Of a stretch of DNA of 64,000 nucleotides, positions 63,481-64,000 are shown one piece after another. The stretch is taken from the NCBI RefSeq assembly GCF_008831285.2, contig NC_045146.1:12269149-12333148 (forward strand), read 5' to 3'. Under the pieces are notes generated by a model, which made no database searches, had not been told where the DNA came from, and was given only the letters and a program-made list of their open reading frames with translations. The stretch's first letter is position 1; every line of letters begins with the position of its first letter. The DNA comes from Nymphaea colorata. Its lineage: Eukaryota; Streptophyta; Magnoliopsida; Nymphaeales; Nymphaeaceae. The translations under genes were made by a program, and so were the position numbers.

Positions 63481-64000
63481 CAATTTTTTTCGTTCATTTT
63501 TTCATATTAAATAATAAATAGTTTTTTTTTTTAAATAACAGTCTGAATTTTTATTATTAATAAGGGAGGAAGCGGCCGGGGTCTTCTTTGCCGGAAGTCA
63601 GAATTTCTCATCATTTGTTGGCTTTCTTATTTTGGTGGGAGTCTTGACATCATTGGCTGGTGCTTTGGATTTCTGGGCTTCCTGGTTGCCCTGTCGAGGT
63701 GTTGGATGAGATTTTTCTCAGTCGGTGTCGACTTTCAGTTCGTCGTCTGAAAAATTGTGTGGTTATTTTGAGAAGGTTTGAGTTTTTTGATCTTTTTGAG
63801 CTGTTGGTGTTTTTCTTTTTCCCATTTTCATGGTCAGATTCTGTTGGCGTGGTTAGTAATTTACTCGGTTTATTGTAATCGGTTGTTGGGGAATTGAGTT
63901 TTCTTCTTTCTGGTGGGGAGAGTCTTTTTCTCTTTGATCTTTTTGTTTAATTGGGCCCTTTCACTTCGCTTTCATTGCTTCGAGTTCCTGTATTGGGTGA
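63480..64000 (+). other. Possible 5' region of a gene continuing beyond the window
   Basis: After GAGAGAG-rich and AT-rich sequence, the DNA becomes T-rich with TTTCTGGTGG, TTTTCTCTTTGATC and TTGTTTAATTGGGCCC patches, as often seen in plant 5' UTRs or first introns. The short frame 63660-63878 has no known domain. Only composition supports this. Confidence 0.2.

Overview
The window is nuclear DNA from a flowering plant. It has plant-only gene families (DC1 cysteine/histidine-rich proteins, a glutamate receptor-like channel with the usual plant exon layout, a defensin-type peptide), GT-AG introns, AT-rich intergenic DNA full of (AT)n and (GA)n microsatellites, and plant-type hAT, copia and MITE-like elements. 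I cannot assign a genus from sequence alone. Gene density is low: four genes look intact or nearly so (one of them cut by the window edge), and most of the remaining recognisable coding sequence is transposon-derived or decayed.

Region 1 (about 1-16 kb) is a tandem array of three DC1-domain genes on the minus strand (1-2200, 4747-7333, 10181-12900). Each has a 5' exon of about 500 bp with DC1 motifs, one intron of 1.5-1.9 kb, and a 3' exon encoding a quickly diverging, partly acidic tail. The splice phases agree in all three. Long stretches upstream and downstream are shared between copies, so the array arose by duplication of a block of roughly 5-6 kb. MITE-like insertions and a CACTA-like terminus sit between the copies.

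Region 2 (about 16-28 kb) holds relics: a fragment matching the 3' end of the glutamate receptor gene located 27 kb away, a defensin-like exon that has lost three of its eight cysteines, a frameshifted short-chain dehydrogenase pseudogene whose 3' flank is duplicated about 0.9 kb downstream, and several MITE and LTR fragments. Some minus-strand stretches near 26-27.6 kb look exon-like but could not be identified.

Region 3 (about 28.3-37.4 kb) is mobile and repetitive DNA: a complete-length but inactivated hAT element with an 8-bp target duplication, a 5'-truncated copia element in the opposite direction, a gag-like fragment, and a 3.1-kb array of a degenerate 57-bp repeat (about 54 copies) that reads as a 19-residue repeat where open.

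Region 4 (about 37.4-49 kb) has a retroposed, broken ribosomal protein L8 copy and then the best gene of the window: a six-exon glutamate receptor-like gene on the minus strand (43350-48862) encoding 923 residues with all expected parts. Region 5 (49-64 kb) shows no gene I can recognise, only microsatellites, short tandem repeats and AT-rich sequence; the last 500 bases may be the start of a plus-strand gene beyond the window.

I found no evidence of a new multi-gene system. The most unusual items are the 57-bp coding-compatible repeat array, the DC1 triplication with its fast-changing tail exon, the paired loss of defensin cysteines, and the decay pattern of the hAT element.
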